In this document: positions 47,780 through 56,402 of the stretch, piece after piece | How positions within the stretch are numbered: the first letter of the stretch is position 1 | Layout of the letters: the number at the start of each line of letters is the position of its first letter | Source: Massilia mucilaginosa | Lineage (GTDB): Bacteria > Pseudomonadota > Gammaproteobacteria > Burkholderiales > Burkholderiaceae_D | Length of the DNA stretch: 64,000 nt | Reading direction: 5' to 3' | Assembly: GCF_011682145.1 (NCBI RefSeq) | Contig: NZ_WHJH01000010.1 | Coordinates: forward strand, 62,001-126,000 | The notes under the pieces: model-generated | Told to the model about the DNA's origin: nothing | The model's input: only the letters and a program-made list of their open reading frames with translations | The model's database searches: none | Position numbers and translations under genes: made by a program

Positions 47780-48183
47780 GTTGGCCCCTCGTCGACGCCG
47801 AGATAGAACGGGAACACCAGGTTACCGCGCGAATTGGCGCCGCGGATCCGGTAGCCGATGCGCACGGCGACATGGTTCTGTTCATCCTGGTCCAGTTCCG
47901 CGCTGGCGAATTCCAGCTCAACGCGCGGCTCGAAATCGCGTATCGCATTGCGTACCGAGGCCTCGAGCAGGCGCAGATACTGCACGCTGCCCGGCGCGAA
48001 CACCAGGTCCGGCGCCTCGCAGCCGAAGCTTGGCCGCATGACACGCTCGCCGAAGCTCGTCATCAGGATGTGCCGGAGCGAGTGTTCGATGTGTTCGGGG
48101 CCTTCGCTGTAGCCGAGTGCGCCCGAGGCATCCGGCATGATCGGAAAGCGCCACCCGCGCCCCAGAAAGTCGGCGCGGCTCAT
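47776..48183 (-). CDS. gp25-like baseplate wedge protein (Afp9-like)
   Basis: A 135-residue protein of the T4 gp25/GPW family: IEHSLRHILMTSFGERVMRP, then LLEASVRNAIRDFEPRVEL, followed by a strand-rich end (VRIGYRIRG, NLVFPFYL). gp25 nucleates sheath polymerisation at the baseplate. ATG 48183 overlaps the preceding stop (ATGA); longer frames upstream lie inside the neighbouring gene. Confidence 0.92.
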   Translation of the reverse strand: MSRADFLGRGWRFPIMPDASGALGYSEGPEHIEHSLRHILMTSFGERVMRPSFGCEAPDLVFAPGSVQYLRLLEASVRNAIRDFEPRVELEFASAELDQDEQNHVAVRIGYRIRGANSRGNLVFPFYLGVDEGPT

Positions 48184-48941
48184 GACGGGCACCCTCCCAG
48201 GCCGTCGACGATCTTCTGGATCGTGTTCATCACCTCGTCGAGCTGCGCGACGACCTTGTTCATGCCTTCCACATCCTCGGCGCTGCCGATGGCCGGCAGC
48301 TTGATCTCGGCCACGCCGGCGATGCTCATGAAGGGCGCCGCCAGGTCCATGATCGCCTCGACGGGGCCGAGCCCCTGCATCAGATGTCCCATCGAGGTGA
48401 TGGTGTTCTGCTGCGCGCACTCGACGGTCGCGGCCAGGTCGTCGTCGCCGCGGGCACGCGCATCCTTGAGCGTGATGGCCAGCCCGCCGAGCACTTTTCC
48501 CATGTTCTTCAACTGCGCGACGAGGCAGCTGAGCACCTTCAGGATCAGGCACAGCACATCGCGCACGAACGGGATCATGCCGGCCGGCGTGAGCATCAGA
48601 AAACAGGGGGCGAGATCGGCGACGGCCTTGCCGATGTCCGCGACCAGCTTGGGCGTGGGCGGCGGGCTGGTGACGGCCTCGCTGAGCGGCTTGAGCAGCT
48701 TGAGGATCTTCAGCACGCACTCCATGCTGGCCATCATCGGCATCACCTGCATCATCAGGCTGAAGGTGAGCGAGCAGTCGTTGGGAATGTTCTGTCCGAG
48801 GTTGGAGAGCGAGCTGAAGGCCGCGCCGGATGGCAGCGTGACCGTGAGCTTCTTCGGCTTGGGCAGGCTGAGGTCGAGGCACACCGGCGCGCTCAGCGCC
48901 TTGCGCAGCGACTCGGGGACGGGGATGTCTACCTGGGCCAT
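48180..48941 (-). CDS. Hypothetical protein between spike and gp25-like genes
   Basis: A 253-residue protein, starting MAQVDIPVPESLRKAL, with an unusually hydrophobic, methionine- and cysteine-containing helical middle (LTFSLMMQVMPMMASMECVL, AGMIPFVRDVLCLILKVLSC). There is no signal peptide and no clear transmembrane topology. In Afp/PVC loci the PAAR-tip gene lies close to this place; this protein shows no PAAR repeat pattern. It may cover the spike tip, line the baseplate, or bind cargo, but there is no direct evidence. Confidence 0.6.
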   Translation of the reverse strand: MAQVDIPVPESLRKALSAPVCLDLSLPKPKKLTVTLPSGAAFSSLSNLGQNIPNDCSLTFSLMMQVMPMMASMECVLKILKLLKPLSEAVTSPPPTPKLVADIGKAVADLAPCFLMLTPAGMIPFVRDVLCLILKVLSCLVAQLKNMGKVLGGLAITLKDARARGDDDLAATVECAQQNTITSMGHLMQGLGPVEAIMDLAAPFMSIAGVAEIKLPAIGSAEDVEGMNKVVAQLDEVMNTIQKIVDGLGGCPS

Positions 48942-48948
48942 GGCTCAC

Positions 48949-49515
48949 CTAGATGGAATTGATCGACGGCGCGACGATGCGGCCGTTGATCCGGATCGAG
49001 GCGCCTTCAAGCTCGAGCGCGCCCTTGGCGACGATGCGCACCGTGCCGGTGGTCGACATCGAGATATAGCTGCCATTCGAGGTCTCGATGACGACCGCAC
49101 CCATGGCGCCCGGCTGTTCGGGATCGAGCATGCTGATGCGATGTCCGGTCGGCGACTGGATGCGCAGGTGGCGCACGTGCGTGTCGAGATCAGTGTCGGT
49201 GCCCGGCGGCTGGTCGACGCCGTTGTACAGGCCACCGATGATCACGGGCCGGCGCATGTCGCCGTGGATGAAGGCCAGCAGCACCTCGCTGCCCTTGAGT
49301 GGCATGAAGAAGGCGCCGTGGCCGGGCCCCGCCAGAAACTGCGCGACACGGCTCCATTCGCTCACCATTTGCGGCGTGCCGCCGGTGGCGCTGCCATCAA
49401 GCCAGGGATAGGTCACCCTCACCTTGCCATCGTTGCGAACTTCCTCGACCAGCGCTTCGACCACGCCGAAGAAGCGGCGGTCGGTGTGCAGCGCCTTCAG
49501 TACGGTACTGCTCAT
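48949..49515 (-). CDS. Baseplate spike protein, gpV/gp5 OB-fold type
   Basis: A 188-residue protein. The N-terminal OB-fold segment (FFGVVEALVEEVRNDGKVRV) leads to the conserved GPGHGAFFMPLKGSEVLLAF and GDMRRPVIIGGLYNG pattern of phage baseplate assembly protein V, then a short beta-helix-like tail (SNGSYISMSTTGTVRIVAKG). It forms the central spike below the hub. In Afp8/Pvc8 hub and spike are one chain; here the hub is the preceding gene, overlapping by 4 nt. Confidence 0.9.
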   Translation of the reverse strand: MSSTVLKALHTDRRFFGVVEALVEEVRNDGKVRVTYPWLDGSATGGTPQMVSEWSRVAQFLAGPGHGAFFMPLKGSEVLLAFIHGDMRRPVIIGGLYNGVDQPPGTDTDLDTHVRHLRIQSPTGHRISMLDPEQPGAMGAVVIETSNGSYISMSTTGTVRIVAKGALELEGASIRINGRIVAPSINSI

Positions 49516-50663
49516 GTGGACCTCCGGTGTAACATGCGACGTGCTTCGAAAGTGGTCAGGTAGCCGTTCTGATCGATTTGATGCTCGACGCGCGTGACGT
49601 AGTAGGCGCCGTCGAAGCGGCCCAAGCCACTGAGCTCGAGGCTGTGGCCGGGGCGCAGCTCCGGCTTGCCGATCACCTGGCCGCTGGCGGTGATGAACTT
49701 GTAGGCGCGGTGCAGCAGCAGGCTGCGCGCCAGCACCGCGGCTTCCTCCTGGCTGGCCACCGGCGCATCCACCACCACGTCCTGTTTGCCGGCCTGGGTG
49801 CGCTGCGCCATTTGCGGTCCGCTTTCGCCGCTCTCGCCGCTATTGGCCTGCTTGGGCAGATCTTCCGGCCCGGCCTTGGCAACGATGGGCAATTTGGTAT
49901 CGGGATCCCAGCCATGCACGGTCACGCTCGCGACCTGGTCGGACAGATTGATGGTGGGGGTAAAACTCAGCAGATTCTCGCCCCAGCGGTAGGCGAACGT
50001 GGTCGGGCGCGTGCCTTCGCGCCCGTCCGCGGGCTTGACGAAAAACAGGGTTGCCTCGTTCGTGCGCGCATCGGTGACGATGTGGCAGTCGAAGTCGATG
50101 CGCGCCGCCCGCTCCTTCAGAAAGGTGGCGTCGTCGGTCATGCGCTGGATCACCTCGTGATGGATCGGGGCGGACTCCTGGACGACATAATCGAGCTTGT
50201 TACGCACGGCGATTTCGATGGCGATCTCCGAGTCGCGCATGTCGAGATACTGAATCGACTGCGCGGTCTCGGGCCGATTGTTCTTCAGCTTGAACATGCC
50301 ATCCTGTCCGCTCACGGTAAGGGTCGGCGCGCCGGCCTGCGGAAACTTGGGCGCGACGCTGGTGATCTGGCCATTGATCATCGACAGCAAGGCGTCGGCG
50401 TAACCCATCTTGATGTGCACCTGGCGGCCGATGTCGAAGCGATCGCCATCGCTGTACTTGAATACCTCGCGAGCGCTGCGGAAGGTCGCGATATTCGCCA
50501 CCGTCATGTCGAAGCTGGCCATCTGCGTCAAATCCATCTTCACGCTCAGGTTCAGGATGTCGCCGTTGGTCGCCGGCGACAGTTGTTCACCGTCGATCTC
50601 GACGCGAAAGCCCGGCGCGTAATAGTCGACGTGCGGCAGGCCGGCTTTGATCGGGGTAGCCAT
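49512..50663 (-). CDS. Baseplate hub protein, phage late control D/gp27-like
   Basis: A 383-residue protein of the gpD/VgrG-N family. Features are the N-terminal DYYAPGFRVEIDGEQL, the strand-rich hub (GDRFDIGRQVHIKMGYADAL), a segment of helix and strand (EIAIEIAVRNKLDYVV) and the final YYVTRVEHQIDQNGYLTTFE. The hub connects tube and spike. The start directly abuts the stop of the LysM gene. Confidence 0.9.
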   Translation of the reverse strand: MATPIKAGLPHVDYYAPGFRVEIDGEQLSPATNGDILNLSVKMDLTQMASFDMTVANIATFRSAREVFKYSDGDRFDIGRQVHIKMGYADALLSMINGQITSVAPKFPQAGAPTLTVSGQDGMFKLKNNRPETAQSIQYLDMRDSEIAIEIAVRNKLDYVVQESAPIHHEVIQRMTDDATFLKERAARIDFDCHIVTDARTNEATLFFVKPADGREGTRPTTFAYRWGENLLSFTPTINLSDQVASVTVHGWDPDTKLPIVAKAGPEDLPKQANSGESGESGPQMAQRTQAGKQDVVVDAPVASQEEAAVLARSLLLHRAYKFITASGQVIGKPELRPGHSLELSGLGRFDGAYYVTRVEHQIDQNGYLTTFEARRMLHRRST

Positions 50664-51320
50664 CTAGCGTAACCTCGGAATCTGCAGGGTCTGTCCGGGT
50701 GTCAGGCGGCGCGGATCCGCGATTCCGTTGTTGGCGGCAATGACGCGCCACTGGGTTGGATCGTTGTAGGCCAGGTTGGCCACGCTGGCCAGCGAATCGC
50801 CGCGCCGCACCACGTGACTTTTCTCCACGTCGGGCGAATGGCGCGGGGTCTCGGCGATCTGCTCCTCCACCGTGCGGTATTCGATCAGCGCCAGGTTGAT
50901 TTTGGCGCGCAGCGGCACCCCGGTCGGCATGAACAGCACAAAGTTGATCGTGAGGCTTTCAACCACGCCCAGGAACACCTCGCCATCCCATACCAGCCGC
51001 AGGATGGGCGGCGCGTGCAGCTCGCCGTTGATCTTCATGAGCTTTTGCAGCGGGTCGGTGCGCTTGCGCACGTCCTCCAGCGTGTCGGAGGTGTCCAGCA
51101 GCAGCTCGGTCGTGAGCTTCTTGGCCGAACCGCGAATGTACTGCAGCGGCGGCGTTTCCAGGCCGGGAATGGCGATTTCGGCGAAGTTATTGGACTTCTG
51201 CAGCGAGTATTCGGTCGGATTGAACATCAGCGTGATGGGCGCGATGCCGGTCGGGCGCACCACCTGCAGCACCACTTTTTTGGGGCCCTGCCTGGCACTT
51301 GAGAGTGGCGTCTCGATCAT
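50664..51320 (-). CDS. Afp7-like tube-baseplate connector with LysM domain
   Basis: A 218-residue protein. The N-terminal part has the CIS tube-protein pattern (LMFNPTEYSLQKSNNFAEI, IRGSAKKLTTELLLDTSD, FLGVVESLTINF). The C-terminus is a LysM domain (HVVRRGDSLASVANLAYND, IADPRRLTPGQTLQIP). Afp7/gp53-type proteins join the inner tube to the baseplate. ATG 51320 overlaps the preceding stop as ATGA. Confidence 0.92.
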   Translation of the reverse strand: MIETPLSSARQGPKKVVLQVVRPTGIAPITLMFNPTEYSLQKSNNFAEIAIPGLETPPLQYIRGSAKKLTTELLLDTSDTLEDVRKRTDPLQKLMKINGELHAPPILRLVWDGEVFLGVVESLTINFVLFMPTGVPLRAKINLALIEYRTVEEQIAETPRHSPDVEKSHVVRRGDSLASVANLAYNDPTQWRVIAANNGIADPRRLTPGQTLQIPRLR

Positions 51321-51499
51321 CCGTAGCTCCCGTCGTCGCCCAGCTGCTGGTCTTTGCGCAGCCGTTCCTTCAGCTCCTTCTGCTGTTGGTCGGCGCGCGC
51401 CCACTGATTGATGTAGCGGCTGAAGTAGCGCGCAAACACCGCCTCGTCGTCATCGCCGGCGACGTCGAACTGGACCTCAAGATGTTCAATGGTGATCAT
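51317..51499 (-). CDS. Afp6-like small protein
   Basis: A 60-residue protein (MITIEHLEVQFDVAGDDDEA, then FSRYINQWARADQQQKEL), acidic at the start and helical and charged at the end. Size and position between the second tube gene and the LysM gene match Afp6/Pvc6, a conserved small eCIS component. The start ATG 51499 shares one base with the preceding TAA (TAATG), and the stop overlaps the next start. Confidence 0.88.
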   Translation of the reverse strand: MITIEHLEVQFDVAGDDDEAVFARYFSRYINQWARADQQQKELKERLRKDQQLGDDGSYG

Positions 51500-52020
51500 T
51501 AGCTGAAAATTCCCACAACGGTGTCGATGGCCTTCCCGATATCGAAGGTGCCTCCTGCCAGGGTGATGCCTTGGTGGACGATTTCCAGGCTTTCGGTGAC
51601 CACGCCCGATTCCATGGCGTTCATGTCGGGCCCCACCCACTTGGCGGCCAGCGCGCCACGGAACTCCCACGCCATCACGCGCGTGCCGGCGTGATCGAGC
51701 AGCACGATCGAGCCGTCGCGGCGGGCGCCGAGCGACTGCGTCAGGCCAACCCGGTACCACTGCCACAAAATGGGATCGCGCACGAACCCATGCTTGAGGG
51801 TGATGCGGCTCCAGCTATGGCGTACCGGCAGCTGGTGCACGAAGTCGTTGCTCCCGCCTTCGGGATAAGCCATCACTTCCAGGTCCCCGCCCAGGCCGGT
51901 GGCACTCTGAAAGGCGCCGGCCGCGACCTTCGGCAGCAGGCGCGCCTGGCGTGCCGGCAGGTAGGCGTCCGCGGCGTCGAGCGTGACGAAGAAGCGGAAG
52001 TTGGGCAGCAGGTCGCTCAT
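51499..52020 (-). CDS. Inner tube protein 2 (gp19/Afp5-like)
   Basis: A 173-residue protein of the T4 gp19 tube family: FFVTLDAADAYLP, AFQSATGLGGDLEVMAYPEG, ITLKHGFVRDPILWQWY, then TRVMAWEFRGALAAKWVGPD and VTESLEIVHQGI. It is larger than tube protein 1. In Afp the second tube protein (Afp5) makes the first ring on the baseplate, and the position next to the Afp6/Afp7 genes supports that role here. Confidence 0.9.
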   Translation of the reverse strand: MSDLLPNFRFFVTLDAADAYLPARQARLLPKVAAGAFQSATGLGGDLEVMAYPEGGSNDFVHQLPVRHSWSRITLKHGFVRDPILWQWYRVGLTQSLGARRDGSIVLLDHAGTRVMAWEFRGALAAKWVGPDMNAMESGVVTESLEIVHQGITLAGGTFDIGKAIDTVVGIFS

Positions 52021-53600
52021 GGCTCGATCATCTCCAGTCGGCCGTCGCTGCTCAGCGAAATGCGCAGCGTGATGAACTCCATGGGCGTGGCCGGGGCGAC
52101 CTGGATTTCACACACCACCATGCCAGCGTTGATGGATGCCGGGGGATTGTTGGACTCGTCGCACAGCACGCTGAAACCCTCGCTGGGCCGCTCACCCTTG
52201 AGCGCGCCGGCGCGGTAAGCCTGCATCAGCACGGTCGAGACGGCGCGCACCAAGGCCAGCCACACGTCGGGCCCGTTGGTCTCGAACACCAGCGGCTCGG
52301 CCGCGCGGCGGATGGCGCGCACCAGCCGGTGCACCAGGCGCCGGTGCGCCAGGTACAGGTTCTCCGGTTCCAGCGCGGGATCGGACAGGGTCCGGCCGCC
52401 CCACACCAGCAGACCGCGCCCGGCCTGGCAGCGCAGCACATTGGCGCCGATCCCGGTGAGCAGCGCCTGCTCGGGGTTGTTGAAGTGATTGGCGACGTCC
52501 ACCGCGCCATGCAAAGGCACGTTGGCCGGCGTGTGATGCGCGCCGCGCTCGCGATCGAGGCGGCTGATCACCCCCGCCACGTGGCCCACGGCGGAGATGC
52601 GCCGCAGCGGCGCGATGATGCCGCCGAAAGGATCATCCACATCGACGCGCGGGTGATACACCGCGATGGCGCGCACGCCGCGCTCGCCGAAGCGGTCGCG
52701 CTGCGCGGCGAGCCAGCCGGCCACTTCCCCGGTGCGCTGCACGTGCGGCGGCGCACAGGCGATGACCTGCCGGTCCATGCGCCGCTCGGCGCCGATAACC
52801 GCCGCCGCCAGCACCGCGTCGCGCTCCGTGACCGGTGCGTCCATCGCGTCGATGTCGGGAAACGCCAGCAGCGCCGCTTCGGGTTCGGCCAGCATCAGGG
52901 CCAAAGCTGCCAGGTATTCGGCGCGGCCGGGCGGCTGCTCAGTGCCGCCGCCCAGGCGCAAGGTGGGCCAGGCAATGCCGAGCGGGCCGGCATGCGCCGC
53001 CGGCTTGGCAGCCGCGCCGGGATCCGCGACCAGGCGGATCAATGCCGAGCGCGCGGCGACGTCGTCGGCCAGCGTCGCCGGTGACAGCCCGCTCAGCACT
53101 TCAGTGGTGCCGTGGCGCGTGCGGATGATCATATCCACCTCGGCCGTGGCGCGCACGCCAAAGCGCCGGTACGCGATGGTCACGTCGAGTCCATTGGCCC
53201 ACACGCCCGGGCTGCTCGCTTCGATGCGGTAGCGCCCCGCTGTAAAACCAGCGCTGGCCGGTGCGCTGGGCAGCCACGCGCCGGTTACCGGGTCGCGTGC
53301 GCCGACGGTCCAGTCGGCCCAGGCAGGCAGCGCGGCCGCGACGGTGCGCACCACATACGCGATTTCGCCTTCGTTTTCGAAGTAGCCGCGCAAGGCGAAC
53401 GCCGTGCTGGCCAGCTCGGTCAGCTCGCCGAAACGCGCGAGGTAGTCGAGCCAGCCCGCCACCCGCACCAGCTCACCCTGCGGACCACGCTCGGTCGGAC
53501 CTGCAAACGCGGCGATGTCGGTACGCAGCGTGTTGCTGTCTTCGGCCGGGCGCGCGAACTGCAATCGAACGCCGGGTGGTTGAGTGAGCGTGGCGTGCAT
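52017..53600 (-). CDS. Contractile sheath protein 2
   Basis: A 527-residue sheath-family protein. The start ATG 53600 (MHATLTQPPGVRLQFARP) lies 5 nt after the tube gene. Family features: AFAGPTERGPQGELVRVAGW, AFALRGYFENEGEIAYVVRT, the conserved HVAGVISRLDRERGAHHTPA, and the end CDESNNPPASINAGMVVCEI. It is clearly diverged from sheath protein 1 and probably forms the baseplate-proximal sheath ring(s), as Afp3/Afp4 do. Confidence 0.9.
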   Translation of the reverse strand: MHATLTQPPGVRLQFARPAEDSNTLRTDIAAFAGPTERGPQGELVRVAGWLDYLARFGELTELASTAFALRGYFENEGEIAYVVRTVAAALPAWADWTVGARDPVTGAWLPSAPASAGFTAGRYRIEASSPGVWANGLDVTIAYRRFGVRATAEVDMIIRTRHGTTEVLSGLSPATLADDVAARSALIRLVADPGAAAKPAAHAGPLGIAWPTLRLGGGTEQPPGRAEYLAALALMLAEPEAALLAFPDIDAMDAPVTERDAVLAAAVIGAERRMDRQVIACAPPHVQRTGEVAGWLAAQRDRFGERGVRAIAVYHPRVDVDDPFGGIIAPLRRISAVGHVAGVISRLDRERGAHHTPANVPLHGAVDVANHFNNPEQALLTGIGANVLRCQAGRGLLVWGGRTLSDPALEPENLYLAHRRLVHRLVRAIRRAAEPLVFETNGPDVWLALVRAVSTVLMQAYRAGALKGERPSEGFSVLCDESNNPPASINAGMVVCEIQVAPATPMEFITLRISLSSDGRLEMIEP

Positions 53601-53605
53601 GGTTG

Positions 53606-54067
53606 TCAGGCCTGACCGTCGATGGACAAGCCCTCGTGGCAGATTTCCACGGTCTCGAAGGCGGTCTCGTTGTTGGCCGCGTTGTAGCCGGGACCCGTGT
53701 ACTTGCACGGCCAGGCGCGCGTGAAGTTCCAGCGCAGTACGGGCCGATGGTTCTCGTCGTGCATGATGATGCTGCCTTGCGCGCGCAGCACCTGGCCCTT
53801 CATCGCGTTGCGGATCCAGTTCCACATCGCCAGGTCGCCCGTCATGCCGCGTTTTAGCGTGATGTTCATGAATTTCTTCAGGCCGGGGATCTTGCGCACG
53901 GTGATGTCTTCGTTGCCGTTGCGGTATTCCACCGGCGTCACCTCGATCTCGAGGCCGGACACCTCGCTGCATCCGGCCTTGACGGCGTTGCCGTCGTCCG
54001 AGACGCCGTTGACGATGACGACGAAGTTGTAGCCCCCATAGGGGTCCTCACGAAAGGTCGGGGGCAT
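53606..54067 (-). CDS. Inner tube protein 1 (gp19/Afp1-like)
   Basis: A 153-residue gp19-family tube protein: YNFVVIVNGVSDDG, CSEVSGLEIEVTPVEYRNGN, KIPGLKKFMNITLKRGMTGD, RWNFTRAWPCKYTGPGYNA and VEICHEGLSID. It is the expected main tube subunit. A strong AGGAG sits 8 nt before ATG 54067, in keeping with high expression. Confidence 0.94.
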   Translation of the reverse strand: MPPTFREDPYGGYNFVVIVNGVSDDGNAVKAGCSEVSGLEIEVTPVEYRNGNEDITVRKIPGLKKFMNITLKRGMTGDLAMWNWIRNAMKGQVLRAQGSIIMHDENHRPVLRWNFTRAWPCKYTGPGYNAANNETAFETVEICHEGLSIDGQA

Positions 54068-54088
54068 GAATGCTCTCCTCTTTATTCA

Positions 54089-54114
54089 GGTTCGAAAATC
54101 AGGTTCGAAAATCA
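54089..54114. repeat. Tandem 13-bp repeat at the sheath-tube junction
   Basis: GGTTCGAAAATCA occurs twice in a row (54089-54101, 54102-54114). The second unit contains the stop codon of sheath gene 1 (54112-54114). It accounts for most of the 44-nt gap between sheath and tube genes and looks like a recent slippage duplication. Confidence 0.9.
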
Positions 54115-55725
54115 AGGTGCGACGAGTTCGGTCATCTTTTGCTGGAAGCGGAAGATCACGAATTCGGCGGGTTTGACGGGCGCTATTCCAACTTCGACAA
54201 TCAGGCGCCCGGCGTCGATATCGGCTGGCGTCATGGTTTCGGCGCCGCAGCGCACGAAAAAGGCCTGCTCTTCGGTCGCGCCGAACAAGGCGCCGCTGCG
54301 CCAGACCAGCGTCAGGAAGTCCGCGACCACGTGGCGAACGCGGGCCCAGGTGTTGTCGTCGTTCGGTTCAAACACGACCCATTGGGTACCCTCGTCCACC
54401 GATTCCTTGACGTAGTTGAAAAGGCGGCGCACGTTCACGTAGCGCCACAGCGGATCACTCGACAAGGTGCGCGCACCCCACACCCGGATACCGCGGCGAT
54501 CGGCACGGAAGTCGCGGATCACGTTGATCCCGCGCGGATTGAGGATGTCGTGATCGCCGCGCGAGAGCGTGAACTCCAGCGGCCTGCGGGTGGCGTTGAT
54601 GTCGCGCGTGATGATGTCGCGCAGTACTTCGTTGGCGGGCGCCTTGTGCACCCCGCGCTCGCGGTCCGTGCGCGCGTAGATGCCCGCCACATGGCCAGCC
54701 GGCGGCACCAGCACGGTGTCACGCGTGAACGGGTCGAACACCCGAATCCAGGGGTAGTAGATAGCCGCGTACGAGCTGTCGCGCGGCGGGAAGATGTTCT
54801 GCACCAGTCCTTGACCGGCCGGCACGTTGAGAATGGCAAAGCGGTCGGCCAGCCGTTCGCACTGCGTCACCAGGGTATTCATCAACTGGGTCTGGTTGGC
54901 TGCATCCAGGGCGGGATGCACTTCGTCCGGCACGAACAGCAGCGCGACCTCGTCGATGTTCTCGAGTGCGGCCAGGCCGGTGCGCAGATCGGGCGCCACC
55001 GCCGGATTGCCTTCGTAGTCGACCGCGCTCCTTGGCGCGGCGCCGTCGCCACCGCCTGCCAGCGGCGCGAATGCCGTCGCGGTGGGCGCGGCGGCGTCCA
55101 GTGCGGGATCGGTCAAGCTCGCGTGCACCAGCGTGGAGTTACTGTTCATACGCATCAGCACGTAGTTGCCATCGAGCGGATCGGCCGACAGGTCGTCGTA
55201 ATCCTCGATGACGTCCGGATCGACGCGGGCAGGATTGCCGATGTTGGCCGGATCGAGCGGATCGACGAATGGATTGGGCGCAGTGCGGAAGTACAGCACG
55301 GTGATCCGGAACCCGACCGGGTTACCGACACTGTCGGTGCGCGAACTGGGACCGACGCGCACAAACAGGCGATTACCCCACGCGCCCGGGCCCATCGCCT
55401 CGACCCGCAGCAACTGGGCGGTGGCCGTCGGCAGATCGAGCAGCGCGCTGGCGGCGTCGCTCAGTGCCACGCGGGCGACAAACAGCCGCACGCCGCCATT
55501 TTCGAAGAAGCCGCGCGCGGCGAATGGCGCGAACGAGGTGGCAGGGTCCACGACGTCGCCGTACCAGCGTCTGAACTGGCCCCAATTGGTCACCAGGCGT
55601 GGTGTGGTGGGGCCGCGCTCCGTCAGACCAACCATGCCGGCGGTGCTGGTGCCCACACCTTCGATCGGCCGCGGTCCGCTTGGAACCTCTTCGACATATA
55701 CCCCAGGACTCAAATATTCAGGCAT
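54112..55725 (-). CDS. Contractile sheath protein 1 (Afp2-like)
   Basis: A 537-residue tail sheath protein with the classic start MPEYLSPGVYVEEVPSGPRP, then AGMVGLTERGPTTP, FAARGFFENGGVRLFVARV, GHVAGIYARTDRERGVHKAP and the C-terminal PADIDAGRLIVEVGIAPVKP. It forms the contractile outer cylinder. AGGA lies 8 nt before the start. Probably the main sheath subunit, since it has the strongest family features and precedes the main tube gene. Confidence 0.95.
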   Translation of the reverse strand: MPEYLSPGVYVEEVPSGPRPIEGVGTSTAGMVGLTERGPTTPRLVTNWGQFRRWYGDVVDPATSFAPFAARGFFENGGVRLFVARVALSDAASALLDLPTATAQLLRVEAMGPGAWGNRLFVRVGPSSRTDSVGNPVGFRITVLYFRTAPNPFVDPLDPANIGNPARVDPDVIEDYDDLSADPLDGNYVLMRMNSNSTLVHASLTDPALDAAAPTATAFAPLAGGGDGAAPRSAVDYEGNPAVAPDLRTGLAALENIDEVALLFVPDEVHPALDAANQTQLMNTLVTQCERLADRFAILNVPAGQGLVQNIFPPRDSSYAAIYYPWIRVFDPFTRDTVLVPPAGHVAGIYARTDRERGVHKAPANEVLRDIITRDINATRRPLEFTLSRGDHDILNPRGINVIRDFRADRRGIRVWGARTLSSDPLWRYVNVRRLFNYVKESVDEGTQWVVFEPNDDNTWARVRHVVADFLTLVWRSGALFGATEEQAFFVRCGAETMTPADIDAGRLIVEVGIAPVKPAEFVIFRFQQKMTELVAP

Positions 55726-55742
55726 GGCGCATTCCTCGTGCT

Positions 55743-56402
55743 TTAGGTCAAAGTAAAGGTCTGGCCCTGCCGCAGGTCCTGCGGCAGGGTCAGCGTGAGT
55801 TGATCAATTCGTCCGGTGCGGTGGTCGATGGCGTCGACGGTGACGCTGCCGCCAAGCCCGACCCAGCGCAGCGGCAGCGCGAACACGCCACGCTCGTCGC
55901 TGAGCACGCGCTCGGCCATGCCCTGGGTGACCTCGACATTGGCGATCGGATCGCCGTTGGGGTCCAGGGTGACACCGCGCAGCGTGCGGATGAAGGCTGC
56001 GTGCGGATAACTGGCCGACGGCAGTAGCCGGACGGTGAGCGGCACATCCGGCACGACCGCTGGCGGCTGCTGGTCGTCGTAGGGATGGATGTCGAACTCG
56101 AGCGCGTCAACCGTGCGCAGGTAGTCGGGGCGATAGAAATCCGAGCTCAGTTCGACGCGATGGCGCACCACGGGAGCCAGCGCGGCGTTGGCGCTGCGTC
56201 CGAGGCCGGGGTACAGCAGGTAGCCCGACGGCGACGTTATTGGCTGGGTCGCCAGCGGCTGCCAGTCGCCGCCGCTGTCCCGGAAACTCAGGCGCGCATC
56301 CACGCGCTGCAGTGATGGCCTGCCGGTCAATTCATCCACCAGCCGCAGGCCGATCTGGCTGTACGTGACGTGACGCTCGGAAGCGATCATGGTAAAGCTC
56401 AT
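55743..56402 (-). CDS. eCIS-locus protein with carboxypeptidase-regulatory-like domain
   Basis: A 219-residue protein. The second half contains a carboxypeptidase-regulatory-like beta-sandwich (RTLRGVTLDPNGDPIANVEV, SDERGVFALPLRWVG). The first half (HVTYSQIGLRLVDELTGRPS, DSGGDWQPLATQPITSPSGY) is beta-rich and unassigned. ATG 56402 overlaps the preceding stop (ATGA). It lies between the cap gene and the main sheath gene; a role in capping or sheath termination is an inference. Confidence 0.7.
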   Translation of the reverse strand: MSFTMIASERHVTYSQIGLRLVDELTGRPSLQRVDARLSFRDSGGDWQPLATQPITSPSGYLLYPGLGRSANAALAPVVRHRVELSSDFYRPDYLRTVDALEFDIHPYDDQQPPAVVPDVPLTVRLLPSASYPHAAFIRTLRGVTLDPNGDPIANVEVTQGMAERVLSDERGVFALPLRWVGLGGSVTVDAIDHRTGRIDQLTLTLPQDLRQGQTFTLT

